The translations under genes and the position numbers were made by a program. Shown piece after piece: positions 6,843 through 14,274 of a stretch of DNA of 16,492 bases. This DNA comes from an uncultured Ruminiclostridium sp. (lineage in GTDB: Bacteria; Bacillota; Clostridia; Oscillospirales; Ruminococcaceae). The stretch spans positions 1 through 16,492 of the forward strand of contig CAJTTE010000033.1 of NCBI GenBank assembly GCA_910579265.1, written 5' to 3'. The notes below the pieces were generated by a model, which was given only the letters and a program-made list of their open reading frames with translations, was not told the DNA's origin and did not search any database. Position 1 is the stretch's first letter, and each line of letters begins with the position of its first letter.

Positions 6843-6895
6843 TACGGAGAGACAAGCTGCAATTATACTTCTCAATATGAAGGGATGTTCATAAT

Positions 6896-7417
6896 ATGAA
6901 ATTGATCGAACCTACTATGGAATACGAGTCGGAGATTCAGGCATTCAGACAGGAGTTCTTATCCCACGGCGGGTCTATGGACGGCTGCGGTTCACTAAGG
7001 CGATGCGATAAAATCCAGGACTGGATTGATCAAGTTGAGCAGTTAAAGCGCATTGAAACAACCCCTCCGAATCTTGTGCCTATGACTCAGTATATCTATG
7101 TTAATGAGAGCGATAACAAGGTCGTCGGCGTTATTCAAATTCGCCACTTCTTCAACGATTATATTGAAAAATATGCCGGTCATATCGGCTATTCCGTCTG
7201 CCCCGGTGAGCGAAGAAAAGGATACGCTACTCAAATGCTGAAGGCGGTTCTGCCTGTATGTAAAAAACTGGGAATTGATAATGTGCTGATTTGCTGTCTG
7301 AAAGACAATGAAGGAAGCAGAAAGACTATTATCAATAACGGCGGAGTATATGAAAGCACGGTACATGAACCGGAAAAAAGCCGGTTGATCGAAAGATATT
7401 GGATTGATTTGAGCTGA
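6896..7417 (+). CDS. GNAT family N-acetyltransferase
   Basis: A 173-aa protein of the GCN5-related acetyltransferase family. Motif A is complete: a beta-strand HIGYSV, then the acetyl-CoA pyrophosphate loop RRKGYAT (106-112), followed by helix QMLKAVLPVCKKLG and the beta-5 strand DNVLICCLKDNEGSRKTI, where the asparagine-serine pair typical of the family is seen. The C-terminal NNGGVYEST fits the usual closing strand. The overall shape resembles clostridial GNATs annotated only by family, so the acceptor (amino acid, peptide, antibiotic) is unknown. AAGGG (6880-6884) precedes the ATG by 11 nt. It follows prfB closely on the same strand; no promoter or terminator is visible between them. A hairpin-rich repeat follows. 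Confidence 0.85.
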   Translation: MKLIEPTMEYESEIQAFRQEFLSHGGSMDGCGSLRRCDKIQDWIDQVEQLKRIETTPPNLVPMTQYIYVNESDNKVVGVIQIRHFFNDYIEKYAGHIGYSVCPGERRKGYATQMLKAVLPVCKKLGIDNVLICCLKDNEGSRKTIINNGGVYESTVHEPEKSRLIERYWIDLS

Positions 7418-7468
7418 CCGCTTCCGATTTATCCTTTGATTTGATTAAAGCGCAGCCTAAACAAGCTG

Positions 7469-7557
7469 CCGGAATTACGAAGCAATTTCGGGGTCCGGTG
7501 GGGGATTTTAATTCCCCGCTGAACCGGGAGATGGAACACACCGCTTAAGAGGCGGGG
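7469..7557. repeat. GC-rich multi-hairpin intergenic repeat, copy 2
   Basis: Nested pairing is visible: CCGGT (7495-7499) with ACCGG (7523-7527), enclosing GGGGA (7501-7505) with TCCCC (7513-7517), and then CCGC (7541-7544) with GCGG (7552-7555). It resembles 5322-5429 in order and sequence blocks, but the first hairpin differs. No T-tract follows, so it is not an ordinary terminator. It separates the prfB-GNAT genes from the next run and ends 35 bp before the next start codon. Confidence 0.5.
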
Positions 7558-7591
7558 AATATTGGCAGCGGTTATAGGAGTAAGCGGCAAT

Positions 7592-8092
7592 ATGAATAAA
7601 AAATTTGAAGATATATCCTGCGCAAGTGAAAGTATAGAAGAACGATGCAAAAAAAAGCTTTTTAAGGCTGTGTTATATTTATTAACTGCTGTTATCGGTT
7701 CAGTATCGCTTCTTCTGATCTCTGCCGGGATATGGCTTTTATGGGCGGTCGCACTGGGATATTCCGTTGTGGTTATCCTTCCGATACTTGTTTGCTTTGG
7801 AGGAGGAGCATATCTCGCAAAGGAGGCTTGCTGCCGAAAATGGTCGTTGCAGCCGAGGTTTGTGCTTTTGGCTGCGTTTATGCCAATGTTTGTTTTTGCA
7901 GCGTTTTATCTCGCAAAGGTTCTTTACCGTATCTTTATGAAGAAATATAACGGTTTTCTAAGTGAATTATCTGCCGCTTTTGATCTATCCTTTTTCATAT
8001 GCTTTTTCGGGACTGTGGTGTTGATATTTTTGTCCTGCATTGCTTTTGGACGGCTGGCAAAAAAGAATAATGCGAGTATAGACAGATCATAG
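7592..8092 (+). CDS. Small four-helix membrane protein of unknown function
   Basis: Not recognised. The 166-aa product begins with a charged, probably cytoplasmic segment of about 25 residues (many Glu, Lys), followed by four hydrophobic segments: roughly 26-49 (AVLYLL...), 50-76 (AVALGYSVVVILPILV...), 92-114 (FVLLAAFMPMFVFAAFYLA) and 133-155 (LSFFICFFGTVVLIFLS). The tail is short and basic to polar. No catalytic or transport motif is seen. An in-frame upstream start at 7562 is possible, but TAGGAG (7575-7580) points to the ATG at 7592. The deaminase gene follows after 29 nt with its own ribosome binding site, so the two may share a transcript. Confidence 0.65.
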   Translation: MNKKFEDISCASESIEERCKKKLFKAVLYLLTAVIGSVSLLLISAGIWLLWAVALGYSVVVILPILVCFGGGAYLAKEACCRKWSLQPRFVLLAAFMPMFVFAAFYLAKVLYRIFMKKYNGFLSELSAAFDLSFFICFFGTVVLIFLSCIAFGRLAKKNNASIDRS

Positions 8093-8121
8093 TTTTTAAT
8101 TATGAATTAGAAAGGAAATAT

Positions 8122-8517
8122 ATGGACACTGTATGGAAAGAAATGTACCAAGCGGCAAAATCGGTACAGAACGAAAGAAAAATTTCCGATTACATAGACG
8201 CGGGCGGTGTGGCGGCGGCAATCCTGTCCTCGTCGGGAAAGATATACACGGGCGTGTGCGTTGACACCTGCTGTACTCTCGGAATCTGCGCCGAGCGGAA
8301 TGCGATTTTTAATATGCTCACAAACGGTGAGGATAAAATTTCGAAGGTGCTTTGCGTTATGGGGAACGGCTTAACAGGCGCGCCCTGCGGCGCATGCCGC
8401 GAGCTTATGGTTCAGCTTATGCCGAAGGATTATAAGAATATTGAAATAATGCTTGACTATGAAAAGGGTGAAATAATTACTCTCGGAGAGCTTACTCCGA
8501 AATGGTGGATAAAATGA
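8122..8517 (+). CDS. Cytidine deaminase-like zinc hydrolase
   Basis: A 131-aa protein of the cytidine deaminase superfamily, small tetrameric type. It carries CAE (Cys56, Glu58: zinc ligand and proton shuttle) and PCGAC (Cys89, Cys92: remaining zinc ligands), the three-cysteine arrangement of small Cdd and blasticidin S deaminases. Family enzymes convert cytidine or related amino-nucleosides to the keto form in the cytoplasm. The N-terminal part (GGVAAAILSSSGKIYTGVC) matches the substrate-side strand. It is not obviously orthodox Cdd, so the substrate may be another nucleoside or a base. AAAGGAAA lies 7-8 nt before the ATG. The stop overlaps the next ATG (ATGA), showing coupling to a GNAT gene. 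Confidence 0.85.
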   Translation: MDTVWKEMYQAAKSVQNERKISDYIDAGGVAAAILSSSGKIYTGVCVDTCCTLGICAERNAIFNMLTNGEDKISKVLCVMGNGLTGAPCGACRELMVQLMPKDYKNIEIMLDYEKGEIITLGELTPKWWIK

Positions 8518-9044
8518 AATCAGAAAAAAGGCTTTTTGGAAAAAGAATAATTGTCAGAGACTATAAGAAATCCGACCTTGATTTTTGCGGCGGAATGTGG
8601 TTCGACAAGGAAAACGGCAGATATTTAAGCGATCCCGAAAAAGAATACATAGACGAAAAATTCCAAAGTGCTGTTGACGGAATAGACGACAGCCCTTTGG
8701 GGTACTACTTTGTTGCGGAGACGCCTGATACGGGGGAGCGAATAGGCTCCTGCTGCGCTTTCCCCAATTATGACGGGGAAGATAACCTGATTTTTGATAT
8801 AGGGTACTGCGTACATAAAGCCTATTGGCGGCAGGGTTACGGCAGCGAAATCGTTCTGCTGCTTCTGGATTGGATAAAGTCAATCGGCGGGAAAGTCGTT
8901 ACCGCCGAAGCGGCAAAGGACAACAGGGCTTCCTGCGAAATGCTGAAAAAGTTAGGGTTTGAGGTCATAAGGGAAAGCAGCTTTAAAAAGTACAATATGA
9001 ATATTTGTTTTAACAGTTATATTTTTGGGAAGTCGCTCAGATGA
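8514..9044 (+). CDS. GNAT family N-acetyltransferase
   Basis: A 176-aa GNAT of the RimJ/RimL-like type (opening SEKRLFGKRIIVRDY, then an SDLDF helix). The acetyl-CoA loop is WRQGYGS (105-111), preceded by strand FDIGYCV and followed by a long helix. The later KDNRASCEMLKKLGFE is the usual asparagine-serine and closing motif. The acceptor is unknown. Two starts are possible, 8502 and 8514; 8514 gives the 4-nt ATGA overlap with the deaminase stop and GGTGG upstream, so it is preferred. The protein is translationally coupled to the deaminase, and the next GNAT gene begins 12 nt after its stop. The coupling hints at a shared small-molecule substrate, which is inference. Confidence 0.83.
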   Translation: MKSEKRLFGKRIIVRDYKKSDLDFCGGMWFDKENGRYLSDPEKEYIDEKFQSAVDGIDDSPLGYYFVAETPDTGERIGSCCAFPNYDGEDNLIFDIGYCVHKAYWRQGYGSEIVLLLLDWIKSIGGKVVTAEAAKDNRASCEMLKKLGFEVIRESSFKKYNMNICFNSYIFGKSLR

Positions 9045-9056
9045 AAGGAGGACGGA

Positions 9057-9548
9057 ATGAACTATACAATACGGAAAATCCAAAGCGAAGAGGTTGAAGA
9101 AGCTCTCGCCCTTGCTTTGGAGGTTTTTATGCAGTTTGAAGCCCCCGCTTACAAGCCTGAGGGAACAGAAACCTTTAAGCGGGATATTGTTGAAAATAAG
9201 GAGTTTATACAAAGGTGCATAAGAGGAGTATGCCCCATATATGCCGCTTATGACAGGGGAAAAATAATCGGAATTATTGGCATGCGCTCCAATAAAACCC
9301 ATATAAACCTTGCTTTTACCAAAAAAGAGTATCACCGTCAGGGGGTTGCCACAGCGATTTTTAATTTTTTGAAGGAAGATTTGCTGAAGGAAAACCCTTC
9401 TCTTGAAGAGATAACCTTAAATTCCTCACCTTACGGACTGCCCTTTTATCTGCATTTGGGCTTTGAGCCTTTGTCTGAGGAGCAGGAAACGGAGGGCATC
9501 AGGTATACGCCCATGAAATACCGCATAAGGAAAGAGGATCGTATATGA
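9057..9548 (+). CDS. GNAT family N-acetyltransferase
   Basis: A 163-aa GNAT with a compact family fold. The opening MNYTIRKIQSEEVEEALAL is a typical first strand and helix. The acetyl-CoA loop is HRQGVAT (93-99), followed by helix AIFNFLKEDLL, and YGLPFYLHLGFEP is the classic penultimate motif with the conserved tyrosine region. It is not closely similar to the GNAT just upstream, so it is not a recent tandem duplicate. A strong GGAGG lies 6 nt before the ATG. The stop overlaps the next gene's ATG (ATGA at 9545-9548), indicating coupling to the flavodoxin-like reductase. Acceptor unknown. Confidence 0.85.
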   Translation: MNYTIRKIQSEEVEEALALALEVFMQFEAPAYKPEGTETFKRDIVENKEFIQRCIRGVCPIYAAYDRGKIIGIIGMRSNKTHINLAFTKKEYHRQGVATAIFNFLKEDLLKENPSLEEITLNSSPYGLPFYLHLGFEPLSEEQETEGIRYTPMKYRIRKEDRI

Positions 9549-10233
9549 AAATAACCTTAATACACGGGCAGAGCCATAAAGGCTCTACCTATCATTTAGC
9601 GCATTTCCTTGCGGAAAAAATAGGCGGCGGGATTACGGAAATATTTCTTCCAAGGGATTTTAACGAGTTTTGCGTAGGCTGTACCTCCTGCTTTACGGAT
9701 TCGGAAACAAAATGTCCTCACTATGAAAAGCTCTCTTCCGTTACAAGGGCGATAGACGAAGCCGACGTGATAATTTTGGCAAGTCCCGTTTATGTATATC
9801 ACGCCAGCGGAGCAATGAAAGTCCTGCTTGACCATTACGGCTGGCGGTGGATGGTACACCGCCCCGAAGAGAAGATGTTTTCAAAGCAGGCTGTTTGTAT
9901 TTCCACCGCTGCGGGAGCAGGTATGAAAAGTACCAATAGGGACATGACGGACAGCGTATTTTGGTGGGGCGTGGGGAAAATCTATAAATACGTTGTTGCT
10001 GTAAACGAAACCTCCTGGGAGAGAGTCAAGGATAAGAAAAAAAGGCTGTGGACAAAAGGCTTTCCGCGCTTGCCGAAAAAATTAAGGCAAGGCAGGGAAG
10101 AGTTAAGCCCGGCCTTAAGACAAAGGCTTTTTTCTCCGTTATGCGTATAATGCAGAAGCACGGCTGGAATGAAGCCGATGTGAAATATTGGAAGGAAAAG
10201 GGCTGGACGGGGAAAAAACGTCCCTGGAAATGA
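9545..10233 (+). pseudogene. NAD(P)H-dependent FMN reductase / flavodoxin-family protein, frameshifted
   Basis: The first frame gives a flavodoxin-like fold: GQSHKGSTYH (8-17, FMN phosphate loop), a cysteine set CVGCTSC with Cys57, and SPVYVYHASGAMK (80-92). Such proteins are cytoplasmic FMN-binding redox enzymes. Around residue 165 the frame loses family character and runs to a stop at 10150. The -1 frame from about 10042 to 10233 reads a well-formed C-terminus (LAEKIKARQGRVK, then HGWNEADVKYWKEKGW), the expected family ending. The break lies at a run of seven A (10037-10043); one more A would restore a protein of about 229 aa. This may be a real mutation, a base-call error, or slippage during expression. 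The gene is coupled to the preceding GNAT by an ATGA overlap, and AGAGG precedes the start. Confidence 0.8.
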
Positions 10234-10252
10234 CAAAAAAGGAGTTGACGCT

Positions 10253-10699
10253 ATGAATGCCGAACAAATGTGGAACAAATTTATTGCGGCAAGCGGTTTA
10301 AAAAACGTGGAATACGAATCATGGATTTTTGGCGACGATCCCGACAGATTAGCGGAGCTTACCTTAAACGGAATTAAAACCGCAACCTGCTCCGCGTTGG
10401 ACGCATATGACGAATATGAAGAAGAGCTGCCTAAAGAGGGAGAATACAGTGTTGTTATGAATTCGAAAAAGGAAGCGGTTTGCGTGATAAGAACCAATAA
10501 GGTATATATCGAACAGTTTAACAATATTTCAAAAGAACACGCATACAAAGAGGGAGAAGGAGACAGAAGCCTTGAATATTGGCGCAAGGTTCATAAAAGG
10601 TTTTTCACTAAAGAGTGCGACGAATTCGGAAAAGAGTTTTCGGAGGATATGAAGTTGGTTTGCGAGGAGTTTGAGGTAGTATATAAAGAGAGTCTCTAA
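10253..10699 (+). CDS. ASCH domain protein
   Basis: A 148-aa protein consisting of one ASCH domain (YqfB/DUF984-like subset). The opening MWNKFIAASG, GIKTATCSAL (Lys-Thr-Ala, a conserved family segment), GEYSVVMNSKKEAVCVIRT (two core strands) and EGEGDRSLEYWRKVHKRFF (conserved acidic helix) match the family over its full length. ASCH folds are related to PUA and are thought to bind RNA or nucleotides; one subgroup, E. coli YqfB, is an N4-acetylcytidine amidohydrolase. Whether this protein has that activity is not known, although a deaminase and several acetyltransferases lie upstream. AAGGAG precedes the ATG by 8 nt. It starts 19 nt after the frameshifted reductase and is followed by RlmD after 20 nt. 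Confidence 0.85.
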   Translation: MNAEQMWNKFIAASGLKNVEYESWIFGDDPDRLAELTLNGIKTATCSALDAYDEYEEELPKEGEYSVVMNSKKEAVCVIRTNKVYIEQFNNISKEHAYKEGEGDRSLEYWRKVHKRFFTKECDEFGKEFSEDMKLVCEEFEVVYKESL

Positions 10700-10719
10700 A
10701 TAAATCCGGAGGAACGGAT

Positions 10720-12072
10720 ATGAATAAAAACGATATATGTATATTGGAAATAACTTCAATTTCAAACGATGGTTCGGGTGTCGCTCGAACCGAAGAGGGC
10801 ATGGTGGTATTTGTGCCTATGACAGCGGTGGGAGACGTCTGCAAGGTCAGGATACTTAAGGCTAAAAACAGCTATGCCTACGGAAAAATTGAAAAGGTAA
10901 TAACTCCTTCAAGGAACAGAAAAGAAAGCGATTGCTCTGTTTTCGGAAAGTGCGGCGGCTGTTGCTTCAGGCATATAAGCTATGAGGCGGAGCTTGCGGC
11001 AAAGGAGAATTTTATAAAGGACGCTTTTACAAGAATAGGAAAGCTTTCACCGCGGTTTTTGCCTATAGTAAAAAACGAAAACCTTTATCGATACCGCAAC
11101 AAGGCCCAATACCCATTGGGAAAAAATAAAGAAGGACAGGCTGTCTGCGGATTTTACGCACCTAATTCGCACAGAATCGTACCTTGTGAGGATTGTATGC
11201 TTCAACCTGAAATCTTTTTCGAGATTATGGCTTTTATGATGAGCTTTATACGTGAAAATAAGCTCAGCGTTTACAATGAAGCGGAACACAAGGGAGTTTT
11301 AAGGCATATCTGCATAAGGCAGGGTCATTACAGCGGCGAAATCTGCGTGGTTATCGTGGCTAAAAGAAAGATTCCCGAAATGCATAAACTGGCAAAAGCT
11401 CTTATGCAGCAGTTTCCCACAGTTAAGGGTGTAGTTCTGAACATAAACAGAGAGGACACAAATGTTATTTTCGGCGAGGAAGAAACTGTTTTGGCCGGGG
11501 TTAAGGAAATTACCGATACTATGTGCGGAAATACCATTAAAATTTCACCCAAGTCCTTTTATCAGGTCAACACTCCCATGGCGGAAAAGCTTTACGGAAT
11601 CGCAAAGGAATTTGCCCGACCGGAAGGCAAATGCATTGCGGATATTTACTGCGGAATAGGCACTATCGGGCTTTCCATGGCTAAGGAAGCAAAGAGAATC
11701 GTGGGTGTGGAGATAGTTGAAAGCGCAGTGGAAAACGCCAAGGAAAACGCCGAGCTTAACGGCTTTGGCAATGCGGAATTTTACTGTGCGGACGCCGACA
11801 GCGGGGCGGAGATTTTAAAAAGGTTGGGAGCAAATCCCGATGTTATTGTTCTTGACCCTGCACGAAGAGGCTGTGACAGGAGGGTTTTGGAGGAGCTGTC
11901 GGAGCTTGGAGCTGACAGAATCGTTATGATCAGCTGCAATCCGGCTACTGCGGCGAGAGACTGCGGAGTGCTTTGTGAGCTGGGGTATCTCTGTGAGACG
12001 GTAAGAGGGGTTGACCTCTTTTCAGGGACCGCCCACGTCGAATGTGTAGTATTGATGACAAAGAATCAATAG
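10720..12072 (+). CDS. rlmD: 23S rRNA (uracil-C5)-methyltransferase, RlmD/RlmCD (RumA) type
   Basis: A full-length 450-aa enzyme that methylates C5 of a uridine in 23S rRNA with S-adenosylmethionine. Order of parts: TRAM domain (about 1-60); Fe-S cluster cysteines 72, 78, 81 and 159; SAM motif DIYCGIGTIG (308-317) with the acidic strand VGVEIV; DPAR (379-382); catalytic Cys406 in SCNPAT; Glu441 in the closing HVECVV. All key residues are present. In Gram-positives the single homolog may modify two uridines (RlmCD) instead of U1939 only, which sequence alone cannot settle. GGAGG precedes the ATG by 7 nt. No terminator is seen after the stop; 160 nt of unassigned sequence follow. Confidence 0.93.
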   Translation: MNKNDICILEITSISNDGSGVARTEEGMVVFVPMTAVGDVCKVRILKAKNSYAYGKIEKVITPSRNRKESDCSVFGKCGGCCFRHISYEAELAAKENFIKDAFTRIGKLSPRFLPIVKNENLYRYRNKAQYPLGKNKEGQAVCGFYAPNSHRIVPCEDCMLQPEIFFEIMAFMMSFIRENKLSVYNEAEHKGVLRHICIRQGHYSGEICVVIVAKRKIPEMHKLAKALMQQFPTVKGVVLNINREDTNVIFGEEETVLAGVKEITDTMCGNTIKISPKSFYQVNTPMAEKLYGIAKEFARPEGKCIADIYCGIGTIGLSMAKEAKRIVGVEIVESAVENAKENAELNGFGNAEFYCADADSGAEILKRLGANPDVIVLDPARRGCDRRVLEELSELGADRIVMISCNPATAARDCGVLCELGYLCETVRGVDLFSGTAHVECVVLMTKNQ

Positions 12073-12231
12073 TATTGAACGCGATTTTTTGGCTTACCTT
12101 AGGCATGGTTATGTCAATTGTAATAGATCGTTCAGAGTTTTATAATTGCAAGGAATGCCGGAACAGTCAAAGCAAGAATTAGTCTGGCGCTTCTCGAAGG
12201 ACTTATTGAGAAAAAGAGAAAGACGACATTG
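12073..12231 (+). other. Possible gene remnant between rlmD and the isomerase gene
   Basis: No intact gene is seen. From about 12129, after in-frame stops, the frame of the downstream isomerase stays open and would read ARNAGTVKARISLALLEGL and then IEKKRKTTL, a helical, charged segment unlike random sequence, but with no start codon. In another frame a 35-codon stretch with a hydrophobic beginning (FWLTLGMVMSIVI) follows the rlmD stop. Together they look like the residue of a decayed or truncated gene. No promoter or terminator is convincing. Confidence 0.3.
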
Positions 12232-13050
12232 ATGAAAACGAATATGGACAAGATAATTAAGAAAACTGAAACGGATTTCGGTATGCCGACACTGATCGAA
12301 AACAGCTGTATAGAAGAAGCTGCCGTATTATGTCATAGCCTGGGGCTTCGGTTTATAGAGCTCAATATGAATTTGCCGGATTATCAGACTGAAAGGATCG
12401 ATCTGTCTCGTTTAAAAGAAATTGCGGACAAGTACGGCATTTATTATACAATACACTTGGATGAAAACTTAAAAATATGCGATTTTAACCGGAAAGTAGT
12501 AAAGGCTTATACCGAGACCGTGCTGGAAACGATTGAAATCGCAAAGCAGCTTTCTGCGCCCATTCTTAATATGCACTTTCATGAAGGAGTTTATTTTACG
12601 CTGCCGGACAAAAAGGCTTATTTATTAAAGCAGTTCGAAAACCAATACGAGGAAATGTTAAAGATTTTTCGTAATACCTGTGATGCCGCAATAGGAGGTT
12701 CGAAAATCAGGATATGTATAGAAAATACCCGTTCCTTTATGCTGGATTTTGTGGAGAAGGGTATCGGGATACTGCTTAAAAGTCCTGTTTTCGGACTTAC
12801 ATTTGATACCGGACATAATGCGGGAAGCGGGTTTAAGCAGTTTCCGCTGATAGAACGCAATATCGACCGGCTTTATCATATGCATCTGCACGATCACAGC
12901 AAGGATAAGGGGGATCATTTACCGCTTGGGGAAGGCAAGCTAGATATTGCGGAATATCTGGCTTTGGCACAAAATCACAATTGCCGTGTGTTGTTGGAAA
13001 CAAAAACAGTGGAGGGTGTAAAAAAATCTGCCGAATGGTTAAAAAAATAA
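12232..13050 (+). CDS. Sugar phosphate isomerase/epimerase-like TIM barrel (AP endonuclease 2 superfamily)
   Basis: A 272-aa protein of the xylose isomerase-like TIM-barrel superfamily, which includes sugar isomerases, IolE-type enzymes and endonuclease IV. The likely metal ligands are visible in order: Glu in ICIENTRSF, Asp and His in TFDTGHN, His pairs in HMHLHDHS, and Glu in VLLETKTV. The opening GMPTLIENSCIEEAAVLCHSLG is typical of the sugar-epimerase branch, so a small-sugar or polyol substrate is more likely than DNA. No clear ribosome binding site separates starts at TTG 12229, ATG 12232 and ATG 12244; 12232 is taken. The frame is open upstream, so the true N-terminus is uncertain. The next gene begins 15 nt after the stop with its own GGGGTG. 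Confidence 0.78.
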   Translation: MKTNMDKIIKKTETDFGMPTLIENSCIEEAAVLCHSLGLRFIELNMNLPDYQTERIDLSRLKEIADKYGIYYTIHLDENLKICDFNRKVVKAYTETVLETIEIAKQLSAPILNMHFHEGVYFTLPDKKAYLLKQFENQYEEMLKIFRNTCDAAIGGSKIRICIENTRSFMLDFVEKGIGILLKSPVFGLTFDTGHNAGSGFKQFPLIERNIDRLYHMHLHDHSKDKGDHLPLGEGKLDIAEYLALAQNHNCRVLLETKTVEGVKKSAEWLKK

Positions 13051-13065
13051 AAACGGGGTGAAAAT

Positions 13066-13659
13066 TTGTCCGATTTGTTTCACGGTTCGGATATCGGGGG
13101 GATAACGGTTTTAGAACCTTTTTCAACGCTTTACGGGACGGATAAAAAAGTCGTATATCTCACCGGAAGCATTCCTTATGCGATGGTTTACATATGGGAC
13201 GGAAATCATAATAATCTCAGAAAGGAAAAGCATGTAACCGCTTGGGTAAAGAATGAAACGGCATATTATGAGGAACAGTTTCCGGATCAGCTTGAGACTT
13301 TCTATAAGGGCGTTTCCGGATACCTGTACCGTGCTTGTGATGCTTCGGGCATAAAAGCCTGTGCTGAAAGAGAAAGCATATTTTACAGCACTGACAGGAT
13401 AACGGTGGAAAAAGCGTTGATGGTTCCGGACGTTTACGAAGAGCTGCTGCGTTATGAGGAATCGGGAAAATTTAGGGTAAGACGGTTTAACGAGCAATCG
13501 ATCCAACGGCAAATGGAGCTTACTGAGCTTATTGCAAACGCGATCCTGCGTGATAACTTTTGTTACGGCAATGAGGAAAAAGCGAAATTTTATAAAATGT
13601 ACTTTGAAAATTCGTGGGAGCTTGCGAAAAAATTAAAGGGGAAAGGTTATGATAAGTAA
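13066..13659 (+). CDS. Unknown protein, possible ADP-ribosyltransferase-like fold
   Basis: The 197-aa product is not confidently assigned. It opens with LFHGSDIGGITVLEP, followed by KVVYLTGSIPYAMVY. The combination of an HG(S/T) strand, a glycine-turn helix and a Y-L-(S/T) strand recalls the NAD-binding core of ADP-ribosyltransferase-like folds (DarT, KptA and DUF3990 groups). A later SGYLYRACDAS strand and ERESIFYSTDRIT segment could supply the third conserved acidic position. This is pattern resemblance only. The C-terminal half is helical and charged. The start is TTG, chosen because GGGGTG lies 5 nt upstream and no ATG fits. Its last 11 nt overlap the kinase gene that follows, so the two are translated together. 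Confidence 0.6.
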   Translation: MSDLFHGSDIGGITVLEPFSTLYGTDKKVVYLTGSIPYAMVYIWDGNHNNLRKEKHVTAWVKNETAYYEEQFPDQLETFYKGVSGYLYRACDASGIKACAERESIFYSTDRITVEKALMVPDVYEELLRYEESGKFRVRRFNEQSIQRQMELTELIANAILRDNFCYGNEEKAKFYKMYFENSWELAKKLKGKGYDK

Positions 13660-14257
13660 AGCCGAAAAAGCAGCCGATTCCGTTTTGGAGAGGATAAAAA
13701 TTCCCGTAGGTAATAAGACTTTTATTATTGTAATAGACGGAAGGTGTGCTTCCGGAAAAACGACTCTGACTGAGGCATTAATGAAAAAAACAGGCTGTAA
13801 CGTTATTCATGCCGACCATTTTTTCCTGCGAAAGGAGCAAAGGACACGGCAGCGGTTGGAACAGGCGGGCGGCAATATTGATTACGAGCGGATCAGAGAT
13901 GAAGTGTTAGTCCCCTTAAAGCGTGAAGGAACTTGTTCATACCGAAAATTTGACTGTAAAAGTATGAGCCTTTGCGATGAAGTGATAACTGTCGGTTTTA
14001 ATGCCTTGACTGTGGTAGAAGGCTCTTACAGCTGTCATCCTGATCTGTGGGAATATTATGATTTTCGTGTATTTTTAAGCGTGGTACAGGGCGAACAGCT
14101 TGAACGGATAAAAAAAAGAAACGGTGATGAGGCGGCTTTGGTATTTCAAAAACGATGGATTCCGCTGGAGGAAAAATATTTTGATGCTTATCGTATTTCG
14201 GAGCGCTGTGATTTGACCGTAGATACATCGTCCGATATATTCGACAACAACATTTGA
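13649..14257 (+). CDS. Uridine kinase-like P-loop kinase
   Basis: A 202-aa P-loop NTPase resembling the uridine kinase/phosphoribulokinase group. The Walker A motif GRCASGKTT starts at Gly31 with Lys37, HADHFF carries Asp56 of the substrate site, VVEGSYS (122-128) is the second nucleotide-binding strand, and RIKKRNG is a lid-like basic segment. Known relatives transfer phosphate from ATP to a nucleoside or sugar; the substrate here is unknown, and the sequence is shorter and more divergent than orthodox Udk. The ATG is preceded by GGGGAAAGG and overlaps the preceding gene by 11 nt, implying that the kinase works with, or on the product of, its partner. The C-terminus ends soon after the last strand. 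Confidence 0.8.
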   Translation: MISKAEKAADSVLERIKIPVGNKTFIIVIDGRCASGKTTLTEALMKKTGCNVIHADHFFLRKEQRTRQRLEQAGGNIDYERIRDEVLVPLKREGTCSYRKFDCKSMSLCDEVITVGFNALTVVEGSYSCHPDLWEYYDFRVFLSVVQGEQLERIKKRNGDEAALVFQKRWIPLEEKYFDAYRISERCDLTVDTSSDIFDNNI

Positions 14258-14274
14258 CGGGAGTGATTATTGTT

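Noticed and set aside
10036..10046. Classical -1 ribosomal slippery heptamer at the A run
   Set aside because: In the zero frame the codons are AAA AAA AGG, so the heptamer is GAAAAAA rather than A AAA AAG; no convincing downstream stem was seen. Slippage by polymerase remains possible.
9982..10587. 201-codon minus-strand open frame
   Set aside because: Antisense to the reductase tail and the ASCH gene, both with clear domain motifs on the + strand.
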